In this document: positions 10,470 to 20,639 of the stretch, one piece after another | How positions within the stretch are numbered: the first letter of the stretch is position 1 | How the letters are laid out: every line of letters begins with the position of its first letter | DNA from: Piezodorus guildinii | Lineage: Eukaryota > Arthropoda > Insecta > Hemiptera > Pentatomidae | Length of the DNA stretch: 64,000 nt | Direction of reading: 5' to 3' | NCBI GenBank assembly: GCA_023052935.1 | Contig: CM041298.1 | Span: 63,668,217-63,732,216, forward strand | The notes under the pieces: generated by a model | Told to the model about the DNA's origin: nothing | What the model saw: the letters and a program-made list of their open reading frames with translations, nothing else | Database searches by the model: none | Translations under genes and position numbers: made by a program

Positions 10470-11000
10470 TTATTTATCCAAGTTAGGTATGAGCAATAAA
10501 TAATATTTCTTTTTTATATTCAAAAGCTGATATTTGTTATAAACGTTGAGCGTCTGTTTGGGAATACTGGAATATTGGAACAGTTGGACTGATGATAGAG
10601 AAGAAGCATGGCGGATATGAGTAGGTAGGGGGTTCCAGGGATTAGTAGAGGGGACAAGACAGGAATTCATAAAAATTGTTGTTCTATTGATAGAAATGTG
10701 TAGGTCGGAATGTTGAGACCTTGTTTCGAGGGAGTGGACTGACGATTTAAATTAAAGAAGACTGCGGATATAAGGATGGAGCTGGGTGACAATGCTTTGG
10801 TAAAGGTTCTAGGAAATATTGTCTGAGAATTGGGGGAAGGAGCCAATTTAACTCGCCGTATAAATGGGTCACATGAGACCGCTTCGGAGTGTTGAATACA
10901 AATCTTAGAAATGTGTTCATAATTCGCATAGGCCTGCCCTCAAGCACAATCGAGCAGCAAGTCAAGTGGGGGAAATAAGTAGCTTGCGGATGGATTGTGG
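10470..11000 (-). pseudogene. LINE-C relic 1: C-terminal end of a non-LTR reverse transcriptase
   Basis: Two minus-strand open pieces (10965-10747 and 10670 down to about 10560) contain FVFNTPKRSHVTHLYGELNW and NPWNPLPTHIRHASSLSS. These are typical of the region after the reverse transcriptase in CR1/L2/Jockey-like LINEs (leucine-rich, then a WN-LP motif). No catalytic motif is left. The same sequence recurs at 21782-22030 and 29640-29955, all on the minus strand, so this is a dispersed 5'-truncated family. Exact clade not determinable by eye. Confidence 0.65.
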
Positions 11001-12083
11001 AAGAAAATATTTGAGGGTACTTATTGTTCTTCGAGAGATTTTCTAGGAAATGTTTGTTATTTTCTTTCTTCTGTCCATACGGCTACTGTTTTAGAATTTC
11101 GATTTCGTTCAGCCTTTTCTTTCCGGACATTCCTAATCCGTTATTCCGAGTATTCCGTTTCTTCATACATCTGCAAGGTATATCCTCTTGAGCTTTCGTG
11201 TCTTTGGATTTTCTTGTTTAATCATTCTTACCATAGGCCCGTCGAATTTCAGTCTCCTGACCCTTATTACTATTTCTAGGTCCTTGGTATGTTTCTTCTT
11301 AATCAGTCTGTATTTATATCAAAATAAAAAAATAGTTATGTTCCCTATGTTTGAAAAAAAAAATGAATAATAAGATGCATCTAGTGGGAGAAAAGTCTTT
11401 TGAACGGAGACTGACCGAACCTTAAAACTGGAGTTACTGTCACTTAGTTGTGCATAATGTCCTATTATGGATCCAGTTACAAAACGCATCCATTTATCAC
11501 CGATAATTTAAATTTGTTCGTTGGCTGAGCGCATACGTTGTCCATCTCTGCGTCTCTTGTTGTCCAGTGGGATTCACTCTGCTTCTCTTCTTACCAAGAA
11601 ATCCTGGTTGAATTCCTTAATCGAACTGGATTGAGTTGGCTCTTTAGAGAGACCCCCTAATTCCAGTTCGATTAAGGAATTTAACCAGGATTTCTGGGTA
11701 AGGAGAGCAGCAGAGTTAATCATAATTATCCCCTTCTTTGTTACCGACTATATCTGGCACCCCGGGTCAGTAAAGTAATAGCAGGGCTGTTTGAAGCAAT
11801 TTCGTCCCGACCTTTGAAAATACATTTGAAGCTCCAAAATTCAATGCTTTACCTATTCTGGTTTTTATTTTATTTTTGGTGTCTCTATTCAAAAAAGATA
11901 TAGGTAGAATTATAGTTGTTGTTTTATATAGATTATAATAGAAATATATTAGGTGTTATCGTTTACATTAATTTTTTTTTATTGCATTGTAAATTTTTTA
12001 CGGTTTATGCAGTAAAATTACTTTAAATAAGGATCTGATATGTTTTGAAATGTGTATAATTTTTGGGTAATCATACTTTATTG
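11001..12083. other. Non-coding, contains one long imperfect inverted repeat
   Basis: Apart from the inverted repeat at 11577-11731, no feature is supportable. Open stretches around 10995-11370 are short and show no family motif. Confidence 0.45.
11577..11731. repeat. Inverted repeat with about 57-bp arms
   Basis: The left arm (11577-11633) contains ACCAAGAAATCCTGGTTGAA and CCTTAATCGAACTGGA. The right arm (11669-11731) carries their complements with a few mismatches and indels. The loop is about 36 bases. The form suits a small fold-back transposable element or an inverted duplication. Confidence 0.75.
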
Positions 12084-12170
12084 TAGTGGTTCCCAAAATA
12101 AATATTTCGCGGATCCCTTCCTCTTACCAGTACAATGACAAGGACCCCATATTTAAAAATAAATCGGTAT
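12084..12170 (+). mobile_element. hAT-like terminal inverted repeat, left end
   Basis: TAGTGGTTCCCAAAATAAAT followed by TTTCGCGGATCCC resembles the common hAT end CAGTGGTTCTCAA… and is the complement of the ends at 46579-46612 and 21624-21658 (AGGGGTCCGCGAAAT…GTTGAGAGCCACTG). No partner end or transposase is visible nearby. Confidence 0.5.
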
Positions 12171-12370
12171 TATATATGTTTTTTGATTAGAAAATCGTTA
12201 TTTCCAAAATGGTAATAAAATGGTAAATAAATGGTGCATATTAAATTTTATTCATAAGTATACTAAAACATCTCTTAACATAACTTAGTAAAAAATAGAA
12301 AAAAAAACATAAAATAAATTATAGATTTAAAAAATAATCCTGCAAAATAAAAATCTCTGAATATTTTCTT

Positions 12371-12383
12371 AAATGGATGTCCG
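12371..12383. repeat. Target-site duplication, left of Jockey A copy
   Basis: AAATGGATGTCCG, repeated exactly at 13081-13093 after the poly(A) tail. Confidence 0.9.
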
Positions 12384-13080
12384 TTCTCACTACTTACGCC
12401 GATGACACGTTGGTTTTATCCGTAAGTAATGTCCCAACAGTTGCATCACAAACCCTTCAGTCTCACATCCAATCCATTGAAGAATGGTGTCATAAATGGA
12501 GAATTAAAATCCCCTTCGTCGCAAACCTATGACGCAAATCCCTGTTGAACAGATCCGTTATCTGAAACGACAAGAAACTGCCCGCAGATATCGCTTACTA
12601 CAACACATACTCGACAAACGATCAAAACTCCATATTTACTACAAAAGACTCATTTACATAACCATTATCCGACCTATTTGGACCTATGGCATAGAGCTAT
12701 GGGGGTCCACTAAACTATCAAACTCCTCCCGCATCCAATCCAAAATCCTAAGAAAAATCCTCAATGCTCCTTACTTAGTAACTAATAAACTCATCCATAG
12801 AGACCTAAATACCCCACTGGTTGCAGAATTAGCCCGCGATAGATACACCTCCTTTGATTTGAAACCCGCTTGTCCGTAACCTCTCAACTACATCTATTCC
12901 CGATAATCCTACGAGGCGCCTTAAAAGCCGGTGGCCTCGAGACCTGCTTATAACATAAACTTTGAAGTGCTACCACTGGGTAGATTCTTCACGTGTCTAT
13001 TCATGCCTATTATTGTATCCTCTATTTTACTTATTGTATTTGTAAATACAGTTGTAAAAAAACAATAAAATATAAAAAAA
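12384..13080 (+). mobile_element. 5'-truncated, internally deleted Jockey-like LINE (Jockey A)
   Basis: Bounded by a perfect 13-bp duplication. Begins inside the reverse transcriptase catalytic motif and ends with an AATAAA-like signal and a short A tail. Compared with the related copies at 48-49 kb and 54.7-56 kb, pieces are missing between KWRIKI and the IRYL…LKRQET region. Confidence 0.9.
12386..12958 (+). pseudogene. Jockey A reverse transcriptase C-terminal fragment
   Basis: Reads TTYADDTLVLSVSN (motif C, YADD) at 12390, SHIQSIEEWCHKWRIKI, then after a broken stretch RQETARRYRLLQHILDK, RPIWTYGIELWGSTK, ILNAPYLVTNKLIHRDLNTP, and finally RLKSRWPRDLLIT followed by TAA at 12956-12958. This C-terminal order is characteristic of Jockey/X-element-like arthropod LINEs, which lack RNase H. 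At least one frame change and internal deletions near 12510-12570 make it a dead copy. Confidence 0.85.
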
Positions 13081-13093
13081 AAATGGATGTCCG

Positions 13094-13483
13094 ACTAAAA
13101 GTAGCCATTCGAAATTGAAAGAATGGACCTCAATTAAAATAAATTGTTAAAGATAATCTAAGATACTATATGCTAGACGTAGTGGCCTTTATAAACCGAC
13201 TACAAGTTGGAAAGTATTGTTCATTGTGAATTTAAAATATAATGTAAGTTACTACTTTTTTACTACCTGCAATTTAATTTGTCTGTGAAATTGGTGAGTG
13301 TGAAACTAGTGTTCTATAGAAAGGCTAACCAACAATAGTAAAGTGTGCAGAAGAATTATTTCTGAATGTATTTTTATGATTTTTTCCTACATTTATAGAT
13401 TCTTCGCTCAATGAAGCTTAGGGAAGAGGGTTAAGTTTTTTCCTCTTTTTAGAATACAAAAGGTTGAACCAAAAGTATTTGTA
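13094..13483. other. No supportable feature
   Basis: AT-rich spacer between the Jockey A duplication and the first mariner derivative. All frames are closed. Confidence 0.5.
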
Positions 13484-13949
13484 TTGGGTTGTGAAATATG
13501 TTCGTAGCGTAACTTCAAATTCTTGTAAAATTATATATTTTGATATATTACTAGTTGCCATTATTCAGGTAATTTTTTAGGACAGTCGGAGGACGACACT
13601 AGCACTTTGCGTCCTCCATGTTCATGCAACCCATTTACGTACTTTCTCCTAAGGCACCATCGCCATATATACTGCAAATTTTGTTAACCTTCTGTGCAGT
13701 GGACTTTTATTTTCGAAAATAAAAAAATCATTAAACGATGCAATTGAATTATTTTTTCTTCCAATTCGACCAAGCAAAATACCTCTTAAAGATGAGGAAT
13801 CTTTTTTAAATCTGGTGTATAAATACATCTTGACTAATCCTTTTTTAGAACATGTAAATATTATTGACCAATTAAACATGTTTTTTTAAAGACAGAGAGG
13901 ATTAAATTGAAATATTTAAAAAACGTTATAAACATATTTTACAACCCAA
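13484..13949 (-). mobile_element. Mariner deletion derivative 1 (466 bp) with TIRs
   Basis: The left end TTGGGTTGTGAAATATGTT (13484-13502) and the complement of the right end TTGGGTTGTAAAATATGTT match at 18 of 19 positions. TA flanks both sides (13482-13483 and 13950-13951), the mariner target. The inside keeps only the 5' part of a minus-strand transposase gene (…FIFENKSPLHRRLTKFAVYMAMVP). The rest of the gene, including the catalytic acidic residues, is gone. Its right 326 bp is reused as part of the 800-bp tandem unit. Confidence 0.8.
13649..13879 (-). pseudogene. Mariner transposase N-terminal remnant, unit 1
   Basis: 76-codon open frame. Its C-terminal half (FIFENKSPLHRRLTKFAVYMAMVP) aligns with the corresponding part of the better preserved mariner derivative at 43222-43746, where the frame continues into the second helix-turn-helix (RKSFSRFRTVNVDFEDA). 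It ends at a stop and has no catalytic part. It has no likely function of its own. Confidence 0.55.
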
Positions 13950-14449
13950 TATATATTTCTCTTTGTACTATATCCTAAATAATTTCCATTTATATTCGAT
14001 ATTTGAATCCTTTGTAACTTCAAACGTTAAAGTTTGATTAGCCTTCCAAAGCTGTTCGATTTCAAAGCATCATTATTAAAAAAATACACCCCTTTCCTGG
14101 AATACTTGGAAGGGAGCCTCATTTCATGGAATACTCACAACTCATAACTTTTCTGGCAGAATAATATCAAAATGTTACAACTAGAGTGATGAGTTTTGAG
14201 GATCAAAGGGTATATATAGCAAGGTTTTGTAGAGGGAATGAGGATGCGGCATGGGTACAAAGCAAGTGCCTCCAGGTGTTGGGTCCTAAGTACAGGTATG
14301 TGTTCTTTGTCGGTACTTGGTCTGTCCTTTCTAGGTAGCTGGTTTATGATAGCCTTCGATATAGAAAAGGAAGTTATTAATAATTACTCTATATTATATA
14401 TTAGTTAAGTCGCATTCTATAACTATGCAACCCATTTACGTACTTTCTC

Positions 14450-14680
14450 CTAAGGCACCATCGCCATATATACTGCAAATTTTGTTAACCTTCTGTGCAG
14501 TGGACTTTTATTTTCGAAAATAAAAAAATCATTAAACGATGCAATTGAATTATTTTTTCTTCCAATTCGACCAAGCAAAATACCTCTTAAAGATGAGGAA
14601 TCTTTTTTAAAGCTGGTGTATAAATACATCTTGACTAATCCTTTTTTAGAACATGTAAATATTATTGACCAATTAAACAT
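14450..14680 (-). pseudogene. Mariner transposase N-terminal remnant, unit 2
   Basis: Copy of the unit 1 frame. One residue differs: Ser for Arg in YLYT-R/S-FKK. Confidence 0.55.
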
Positions 14681-15249
14681 GTTTTTTTAAAGACAGAGAG
14701 GATTAAATTGAAATATTTAAAAACGTTATAAACATATTTTACAACCCAATATATATTTCTCTTTGTACTATATCCTAAATAATTTCCATTTATATTCGAT
14801 ATTTGAATCCTTTGTAACTTCAAACGTTAAAGTTTGATTAGCCTTCCAAAGCTGTTCGATTTCAAAGCATCATTATTAAAAAAATACACCCCTTTCCTGG
14901 AATACTTGGAAGGGAGCCTCATTTCATGGAATACTCACAACTCATAACTTTTCTGGCAGAATAATATCAAAATGTTACAACTAGAGTGATGAGTTTTGAG
15001 GATCAAAGGGTATATATAGCAAGGTTTTGTAGAGGGAATGAGGATGCGGCATGGGTACAAAGCAAGTGCCTCCAGGTGTTGGGTCCTAAGTACAGGTATG
15101 TGTTCTTTGTCGGTACTTGGTCTGTCCTTTGTAGGTAGCTGGTTTATGATAGCCTTCGATATAGAAAAGGAAGTTATTAATAATTACTCTATATTATATA
15201 TTAGTTAAGTCGCATTCTATAACTATGCAACCCATTTACGTACTTTCTC

Positions 15250-15480
15250 CTAAGGCACCATCGCCATATATACTGCAAATTTTGTTAACCTTCTGTGCAG
15301 TGGACTTTTATTTTCGAAAATAAAAAAATCATTAAACGATGCAATTGAATTATTTTTTCTTCCAATTCGACCAAGCAAAATACCTCTTAAAGATGAGGAA
15401 TCTTTTTTAAATCTGGTGTATAAATACATCTTGACTAATCCTTTTTTAGAACATGTAAATATTATTGACCAATTAAACAT
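15250..15480 (-). pseudogene. Mariner transposase N-terminal remnant, unit 3
   Basis: Identical in translation to unit 1 (Arg variant). Confidence 0.55.
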
Positions 15481-16049
15481 GTTTTTTTAAAGACAGAGAG
15501 GATTAAATTGAAATATTTAAAAACGTTATAAACATATTTTACAACCCAATATATATTTCTCTTTGTACTATATCCTAAATAATTTCCATTTATATTCGAT
15601 ATTTGAATCCTTTGTAACTTCAAACGTTAAAGTTTGATTAGCCTTCCAAAGCTGTTCGATTTCAAAGCATCATTATTAAAAAAATACACCCCTTTCCTGG
15701 AATACTTGGAAGGGAGCCTCATTTCATGGAATACTCACAACTCATAACTTTTCTGGCAGAATAATATCAAAATGTTACAACTAGAGTGATGAGTTTTGAG
15801 GATCAAAGGGTATATATAGCAAGGTTTTGTAGAGGGAATGAGGATGCGGCATGGGTACAAAGCAAGTGCCTCCAGGTGTTGGGTCCTAAGTACAGGTATG
15901 TGTTCTTTGTCGGTACTTGGTCTGTCCTTTCTAGGTAGCTGGTTTATGATAGCCTTCGATATAGAAAAGGAAGTTATTAATAATTACTCTATATTATATA
16001 TTAGTTAAGTCGCATTCTATAACTATGCAACCCATTTACGTACTTTCTC

Positions 16050-16280
16050 CTAAGGCACCATCGCCATATATACTGCAAATTTTGTTAACCTTCTGTGCAG
16101 TGGACTTTTATTTTCGAAAATAAAAAAATCATTAAACGATGCAATTGAATTATTTTTTCTTCCAATTCGACCAAGCAAAATACCTCTTAAAGATGAGGAA
16201 TCTTTTTTAAAGCTGGTGTATAAATACATCTTGACTAATCCTTTTTTAGAACATGTAAATATTATTGACCAATTAAACAT
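16050..16280 (-). pseudogene. Mariner transposase N-terminal remnant, unit 4
   Basis: Identical in translation to unit 2 (Ser variant). Confidence 0.55.
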
Positions 16281-16757
16281 GTTTTTTTAAAGACAGAGAG
16301 GATTAAATTGAAATATTAAAAAACGTTATAAACATATTTTACAACCCAATATATATTTCTCTTTGTACTATATCCTAAATAATTTCCATTTATATTCGAT
16401 ATTTGAATCCTTTGTAACTTCAAACGTTAAAGTTTGATTAGCCTTCCAAAGCTGTTCGATTTCAAAGCATCATTATTAAAAAAATCCACCCCTTTCCTGG
16501 AATACTTGGAAGGGAGCCTCATTTCATGGAATACTCACAACTCATAACTTTTCTGGCAGAATAATTTCAAAATATACTTTTATTTCCCTACCTCGTACTT
16601 CATAGGAAAGCCCTTTGCAATATTGTTGGGCGTAACATTTTTTTTATTTTTTATTTAATATTTGTTTCCATCGGAATGAAAAATCAAAACATTTATTTAT
16701 TCAGGACAACTTTCGGCTGGGAAGAAAAGGTGATTTTCACTGAAATTACTTGACCGA

Positions 16758-17436
16758 TTTTTACTTTCACTTATTATATATAGTAAGGGAAAGTATTGTG
16801 ATCTTGAAATTTTTCGAAATCCGGTTTTCGACGGAAGAACATGTTTTAGGGTCTTCTGAGTCCAAATGATCAAGTCTCGAAAACAGGTCTGTGTGTGGTA
16901 AGCCTAGCGCAAAAACCATAAGTAGTACAAAACTGAAATTTCATATTTCAAATAACTATACGCCCGAGATGCTACAGCAACTTTTTCACTAAAATCAGCT
17001 GACCGGAAGTCCTACTTTACCCCACGCATTCAACACCTTTTTACAATTTTCTCAAAAACGGCTCGCACAATTTTGATATTTCAACAACTTAAATATTTCA
17101 TTTTATAATAAACTTTTTTTTTCTCCTTGAATTTTTTGTCAAATTCGTTTAGCTTGTATATTTAGCCATTTTCTATCAGTGGTAATAACATAAAATGGTT
17201 ATTTTTTTCTAATGAACAAAATAAAAAGTATGCTTGCGCAAGAAATTTTGAAAACATGGCATTTAAGCTCTGCCAGACTATTTCAATAATAATGTAATCT
17301 ACATCATGTAACAACCTATTGAATTTTACATCGATATAGCGAGTATATTTAAAATCAGAGCCGTTTTTGATAAAATCGAAAAAAAGTACAAAATTAACGG
17401 TATAGAGCGGCTCTCCTGGTTTGCCTAAAATATCAT
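16758..17436. mobile_element. Family M copy 1, fold-back arrangement
   Basis: 16758-17070 runs in the plus orientation (TTACTTTCACTT, then ATAGTAAGGGAAAGTATTG, GAGTCCAAATGA, ACGCCCGAGATGCTACAGCA). 17105-17436 is an equivalent part in the opposite orientation (TCAAATTCGTTTAG…ATTGAATTTTACATCGATAT…GTATAGAGCGGCTCTCCTGG). The copy is therefore two half elements joined in opposite orientation. Confidence 0.7.
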
Positions 17437-17722
17437 CCATGCTCCAATACTTGCAGCTTCCTTCGTCTAAACAATTTGTTCATCCACAAACAGCTTCTTA
17501 CTTCAGTAAGACACCAGTCTCCAAAAATCCATTAATAAAGGAAATGGGTAATTATAATAAATTTTCTCTGAAACACTACACTCCTAAAAGAACAAACTAT
17601 GAGTTGTTGAATTATATTAGTTTGTTCTAATTTCTAAATTTTATATTTTTAATTATTTTATCTGTTTTTATGCATGGGTTTTTGGTATAATTTTTCCTAA
17701 TAACGTACTATAATCTCAATTT

Positions 17723-17735
17723 AATTTTGTCACAT
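17723..17735. repeat. Target-site duplication, left of truncated I-type LINE
   Basis: AATTTTGTCACAT, repeated exactly at 18919-18931. Confidence 0.85.
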
Positions 17736-17742
17736 TTATATA

Positions 17743-17746
<4 letters not shown>

Positions 17747-17812
<66 letters not shown>
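17747..17812. repeat. (TA)n microsatellite, about 66 bp
   Basis: Uninterrupted TA run between the left duplication and the LINE reading frame. Confidence 0.95.
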
Positions 17813-17820
<8 letters not shown>

Positions 17821-17860
17821 AAATTATAAAATTTGCATCAAAGGAAGAATTAGTGATCTT

Positions 17861-18856
17861 TTGCTGGAATTAAACTTAAACGTAAATAATATTTCAAGTT
17901 TGAACGACTTTTTATTCGATCTATGGGATACGAATTTTACCCGAATTGACACAACCCTTACAAAAAGAGGGAAATCTTTTGAAGATCGCGTCTTTATGAA
18001 AAGCTATTTTTTGGAATTGAAAGAGAAATATAATATTTTTTCTATAATATATACGGATGCATCAAAAGTAAGTGATGAAGTTGGATGTGCTGTGGTAAGT
18101 GATACAATTGATCTCAGGTTCATATTACCCGGAATGAACAGCATATTTACTGGAGAACTGTTTGCAATATATAAAGCCTTGGAGCTAGTCAAGACAATAA
18201 ATGACAACTACTTGCTCATAGTGACGGACTCATTAAGTTCACTTAAAGCAATCGCTGATACGAAATCAAACAATTCCCTAGTAAGGGAAATAACTAATTG
18301 TATTTGGCGATTGCAAGAAAATTTCAACATAAAAGTTGTACTTGCATGGGTCCCGTCGCATTGCGGTATTGTGGGAAATGATGTAGCCGACAGAGAAGCA
18401 AACAGGGCGAGGCTGAAAGAACCTGCGACTGAAAATGTGAACATAACCACAACAGAAGAGTGGAAGAGGCATTGCAGGAAGGCCATTATTAACAAGTGGA
18501 AAATCGAATGGGCTACTTCCAGTACTAAACTGAAAGAGATAAAGCAAGATGTATATTCTTGGACCACATCATGCAGAAAAAGTAGAAAGGAAGATGTAGT
18601 GCTAGCAAGGCTGAGGATAGGCCATACAGCCTTTACACACGGAAATTTCATGAGAGGTCTGGATCCGCCATTCTGTGATACATGTAACACAACACTGACC
18701 ATAAAACACATTGTAACATCATGCACACTGTACACCGACAACAGAACAAGACATAACATACCTTCAAACTTAAAAGAAGCATTAGGAAATGATGAAGACA
18801 TAATTCTAAGACTTTTTGAGTTTTTTAGAGACATTGGTCTGTTAAACTCAATATAA
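17861..18856 (+). CDS. I-type LINE ORF2 fragment: RNase H plus C-terminal CCHC, frame intact
   Basis: 331 codons with no lesion. The open frame continues upstream into the TA run, so the start is a truncation, not a true initiator. RNase H removes the RNA strand after reverse transcription. Residues numbered from the first codon used here: Asp66 (YTDASK), Glu99 (TGELFAIYKAL), Asp123 (VTDSLSSL), His167 (WVPSHCGIVG) and Asp177 (NDVADREAN); all the family's catalytic residues are present. The C-terminal motif CX2CX7HX4C uses Cys272, Cys275, His283 and Cys288, the same spacing as in the full-length element's ORF2. There is no endonuclease or reverse transcriptase and no visible promoter, so it is probably untranslated, but the intact frame implies a young insertion. 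Confidence 0.88.
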   Translation: MLELNLNVNNISSLNDFLFDLWDTNFTRIDTTLTKRGKSFEDRVFMKSYFLELKEKYNIFSIIYTDASKVSDEVGCAVVSDTIDLRFILPGMNSIFTGELFAIYKALELVKTINDNYLLIVTDSLSSLKAIADTKSNNSLVREITNCIWRLQENFNIKVVLAWVPSHCGIVGNDVADREANRARLKEPATENVNITTTEEWKRHCRKAIINKWKIEWATSSTKLKEIKQDVYSWTTSCRKSRKEDVVLARLRIGHTAFTHGNFMRGLDPPFCDTCNTTLTIKHIVTSCTLYTDNRTRHNIPSNLKEALGNDEDIILRLFEFFRDIGLLNSI

Positions 18857-18918
18857 ACGTAGAGAATCAAGACCCGCCAATGACACGAAAGGGTAGATGC
18901 GGAATAACAAATAAATAC

Positions 18919-18931
18919 AATTTTGTCACAT
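18919..18931. repeat. Target-site duplication, right of truncated I-type LINE
   Basis: AATTTTGTCACAT, identical to 17723-17735. Confidence 0.85.
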
Positions 18932-19307
18932 ATTAGTCATTTAGGCTAATGGATTATAATTACCAAAGAAAACAGAACTTTTTTTTATTGTAAGGATGTC
19001 TCATCCGAAATCATTTGCAAATATTTTGTCATGTAAATAAAGTTTATTTTATTTTTTATTCCTGGTTTGTAGGAATGACCACATACACTTACACTTACAC
19101 AGACCCTTTTGCGGGACTTGGTCATCTGGATTGGGGGACCTTAAAACGCGTGTTTTCGTCTAAAATACAAATCATTAAATTTTTAAGATTAGAATACTTT
19201 CCTTTACTATACATTTCATATTAAAGTAAATTGAAGTAAAACAGTAATAAAAAGCATAAACAATTAATTATGAATGTTTTGCTCCCCATTAACTGAAACA
19301 TCGTTGT
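18932..19307. other. No supportable feature
   Basis: Contains CCTTTTGCGGGACTTGGTCATCTGG near 19106 and CGTGTTTTCGT near 19149, both scraps of family M in minus orientation. The rest is AT-rich. Confidence 0.45.
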
Positions 19308-19320
19308 AGTTAGATTCAGT

Positions 19321-19595
19321 TTGTTTGTTCGTTTGTTTATTTAACGTCTATTTATGGTGCTGTGGCTAATCGGACGATGCTACAGCGGGAGTCCTAAATT
19401 TTGCCTATCCAGGTTTAATTAGGATAAGGGATCTTTAACAAGTTCCTGACATCGCACAGGCTCGGGACCACCTTTTAACGTTCCCCCCGAAGGACGGCAT
19501 AACTAAGGATTTTTTACTTACATTAAAAAATTCTAGGGCCACTTGCGGGTTTGTTTCCGGGACCGGGACCTTGGGCATAGAAGGCTGTCATGCTA
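19321..19595 (-). mobile_element. SINE1 copy 4, 5'-truncated, with 13-bp target-site duplication
   Basis: AGTTAGATTCAGT at 19308-19320 and 19596-19608 bounds it exactly. The tRNA-like head is cut off after TAGCATGACAGCC (minus strand), so the A box is missing. The tail is TTTGTTTGTTCGTTTGTTTATT on the plus strand. Confidence 0.92.
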
Positions 19596-19608
19596 AGTTA
19601 GATTCAGT

Positions 19609-20309
19609 AATCTAGTAAGAGTCTAGTATTGTTATTTAAAAGGTTTTGTACATATAACTGCAGAAAAGTTTAATAAAGCTCAATTAAAACATTGATATCA
19701 TGAGATATGTAAAAACCGTTGGTAAAGGAGAAAGAAAATAATCTGAGTGGGGTTTTGAAACCACCCCTCGGCCCTCTACAAACAATGGAATATGTTTATA
19801 AAAGAGCAGAAGGCCAGCGTGAATCGGAAATAACAGTTTTGTTTTTGTTATGAATATCAGTTAACATAAGAGAGCCATTGGCTATATAGTTCCTTCGCTC
19901 AGAGGTGAGGAGCAAGAGGTTTAATTATAAATAGAAAGAAAAAAAGAATAATAATAATAACCCTAATCTATAAATCTATATAGATATATATCTAATCTAT
20001 AAATTTATAATATATCTCTATTTATAATATATTTTATTTATAATATATCTAATCTATAAATTTATAATAGGTTCCAGTGCCACGCTATTTGATATCACTT
20101 TTTTTTACCTTGGGTCAAATAGCGGCACTCTCAAAACATTTAAAATAATAGAAACAAATATACGTCATCATACCAAAAAACAAAACAAAAAAAAAAACGG
20201 TTAGAATAAATTGTGAAATAAAACAACCTATAAACAAAACAAATCTCTTTGTTAAATATATTAAAATTATTAAGACGGATAGTACATATTTATGTATAAA
20301 ATTAGCATT
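19609..20309. other. AT-rich non-coding; TATA-rich degenerate repeat
   Basis: 19968-20070 is a degenerate TATAAATCTA/TATATCTAATC repeat. A short inverted pair (TGCCACGCTATTTGA near 20083, TCAAATAGCGGCA near 20117) lies beside a T run. No coding region. Confidence 0.5.
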
Positions 20310-20575
20310 AGAACATTTCTCTTCTAAAAACTATTTAACTTCTTTCGAAGTTTCACGGCTTCACTTTCAAAATCATATAACTAACTTCCATGTTTAAAAC
20401 ATCAATATAGGTCCAAAATTATATAGAATATTTTTGAACCTATATTGATGTTATAATATGGAAGTTGGTTACATACGTGTGATTTTGAAAATGAGGCAGT
20501 TTGACTTAAACATCAAAATTATAATAATATATTATTGCGGTGATAAATAAGAATGTTTTAGAAGAGAAATACTCT
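20310..20575. repeat. Fold-back element, arms about 115-135 bp
   Basis: Outer arms ACATTTCTCTTCTAAAA (20313) and TTTTAGAAGAGAAAT (20555); inner arms AACATCAATATAGGT and ACCTATATTGATGTT around a loop near 20425-20440. The middle is less well matched. A long inverted repeat without coding capacity suits a fold-back or MITE-type DNA transposon. No clear target duplication was found. Confidence 0.8.
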
Positions 20576-20639
20576 AATTTAAATTTAAATTTAACTATGA
20601 ATTACTTAATGTTAATGAACTAAAATTAAATTTTTAAAC

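Larger units (their letters stand above)
13624..16573. repeat. Tandem array: 3.7 units of about 800 bp
   Basis: Unit starts (ATGCAACCCATTT) lie at 13624, 14425, 15225 and 16025; spacing is 801, 800 and 800 bp. The fourth unit stops near 16573. Each unit holds the right end of a mariner (to its TIR), then about 200 bp of AT-rich sequence, then an LTR-like segment (…GTATATATAGCAAGG…CTTTGTCGGTACTTGGTC…) and a joint CTATAACTATGCAACCC. Units are nearly identical. Variants alternate: AAATCTGG in units 1 and 3 against AAAGCTGG in units 2 and 4. The repeated 76-codon minus-strand frame in each unit is the mariner remnant, not a gene. Confidence 0.95.
17736..18918 (+). mobile_element. 5'-truncated I-type LINE (RNase H end only)
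   Basis: Flanked by a 13-bp duplication. It starts with about 65 bp of (TA)n, then enters ORF2 just upstream of RNase H, and ends with a TAA-rich tail (GGAATAACAAATAAATAC) rather than poly(A). TAA-rich tails are known for the Drosophila I factor. It is a different subfamily from the element at 591-6405. Confidence 0.85.

Noticed and set aside
13649..16280. A 76-residue protein repeated four times, at first sight a tandem gene family
   Set aside because: Each copy sits in the same 800-bp tandem unit next to a mariner TIR and matches a decayed mariner transposase start; no promoter or signal peptide.
13624..16573. CRISPR-like regular spacing
   Set aside because: The units are 800 bp and contiguous with no short repeat-spacer structure, in eukaryotic DNA.
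18208..18870. 220-codon minus-strand opening
   Set aside because: Antisense shadow of the intact RNase H frame at 17861-18856, which has clear catalytic motifs.
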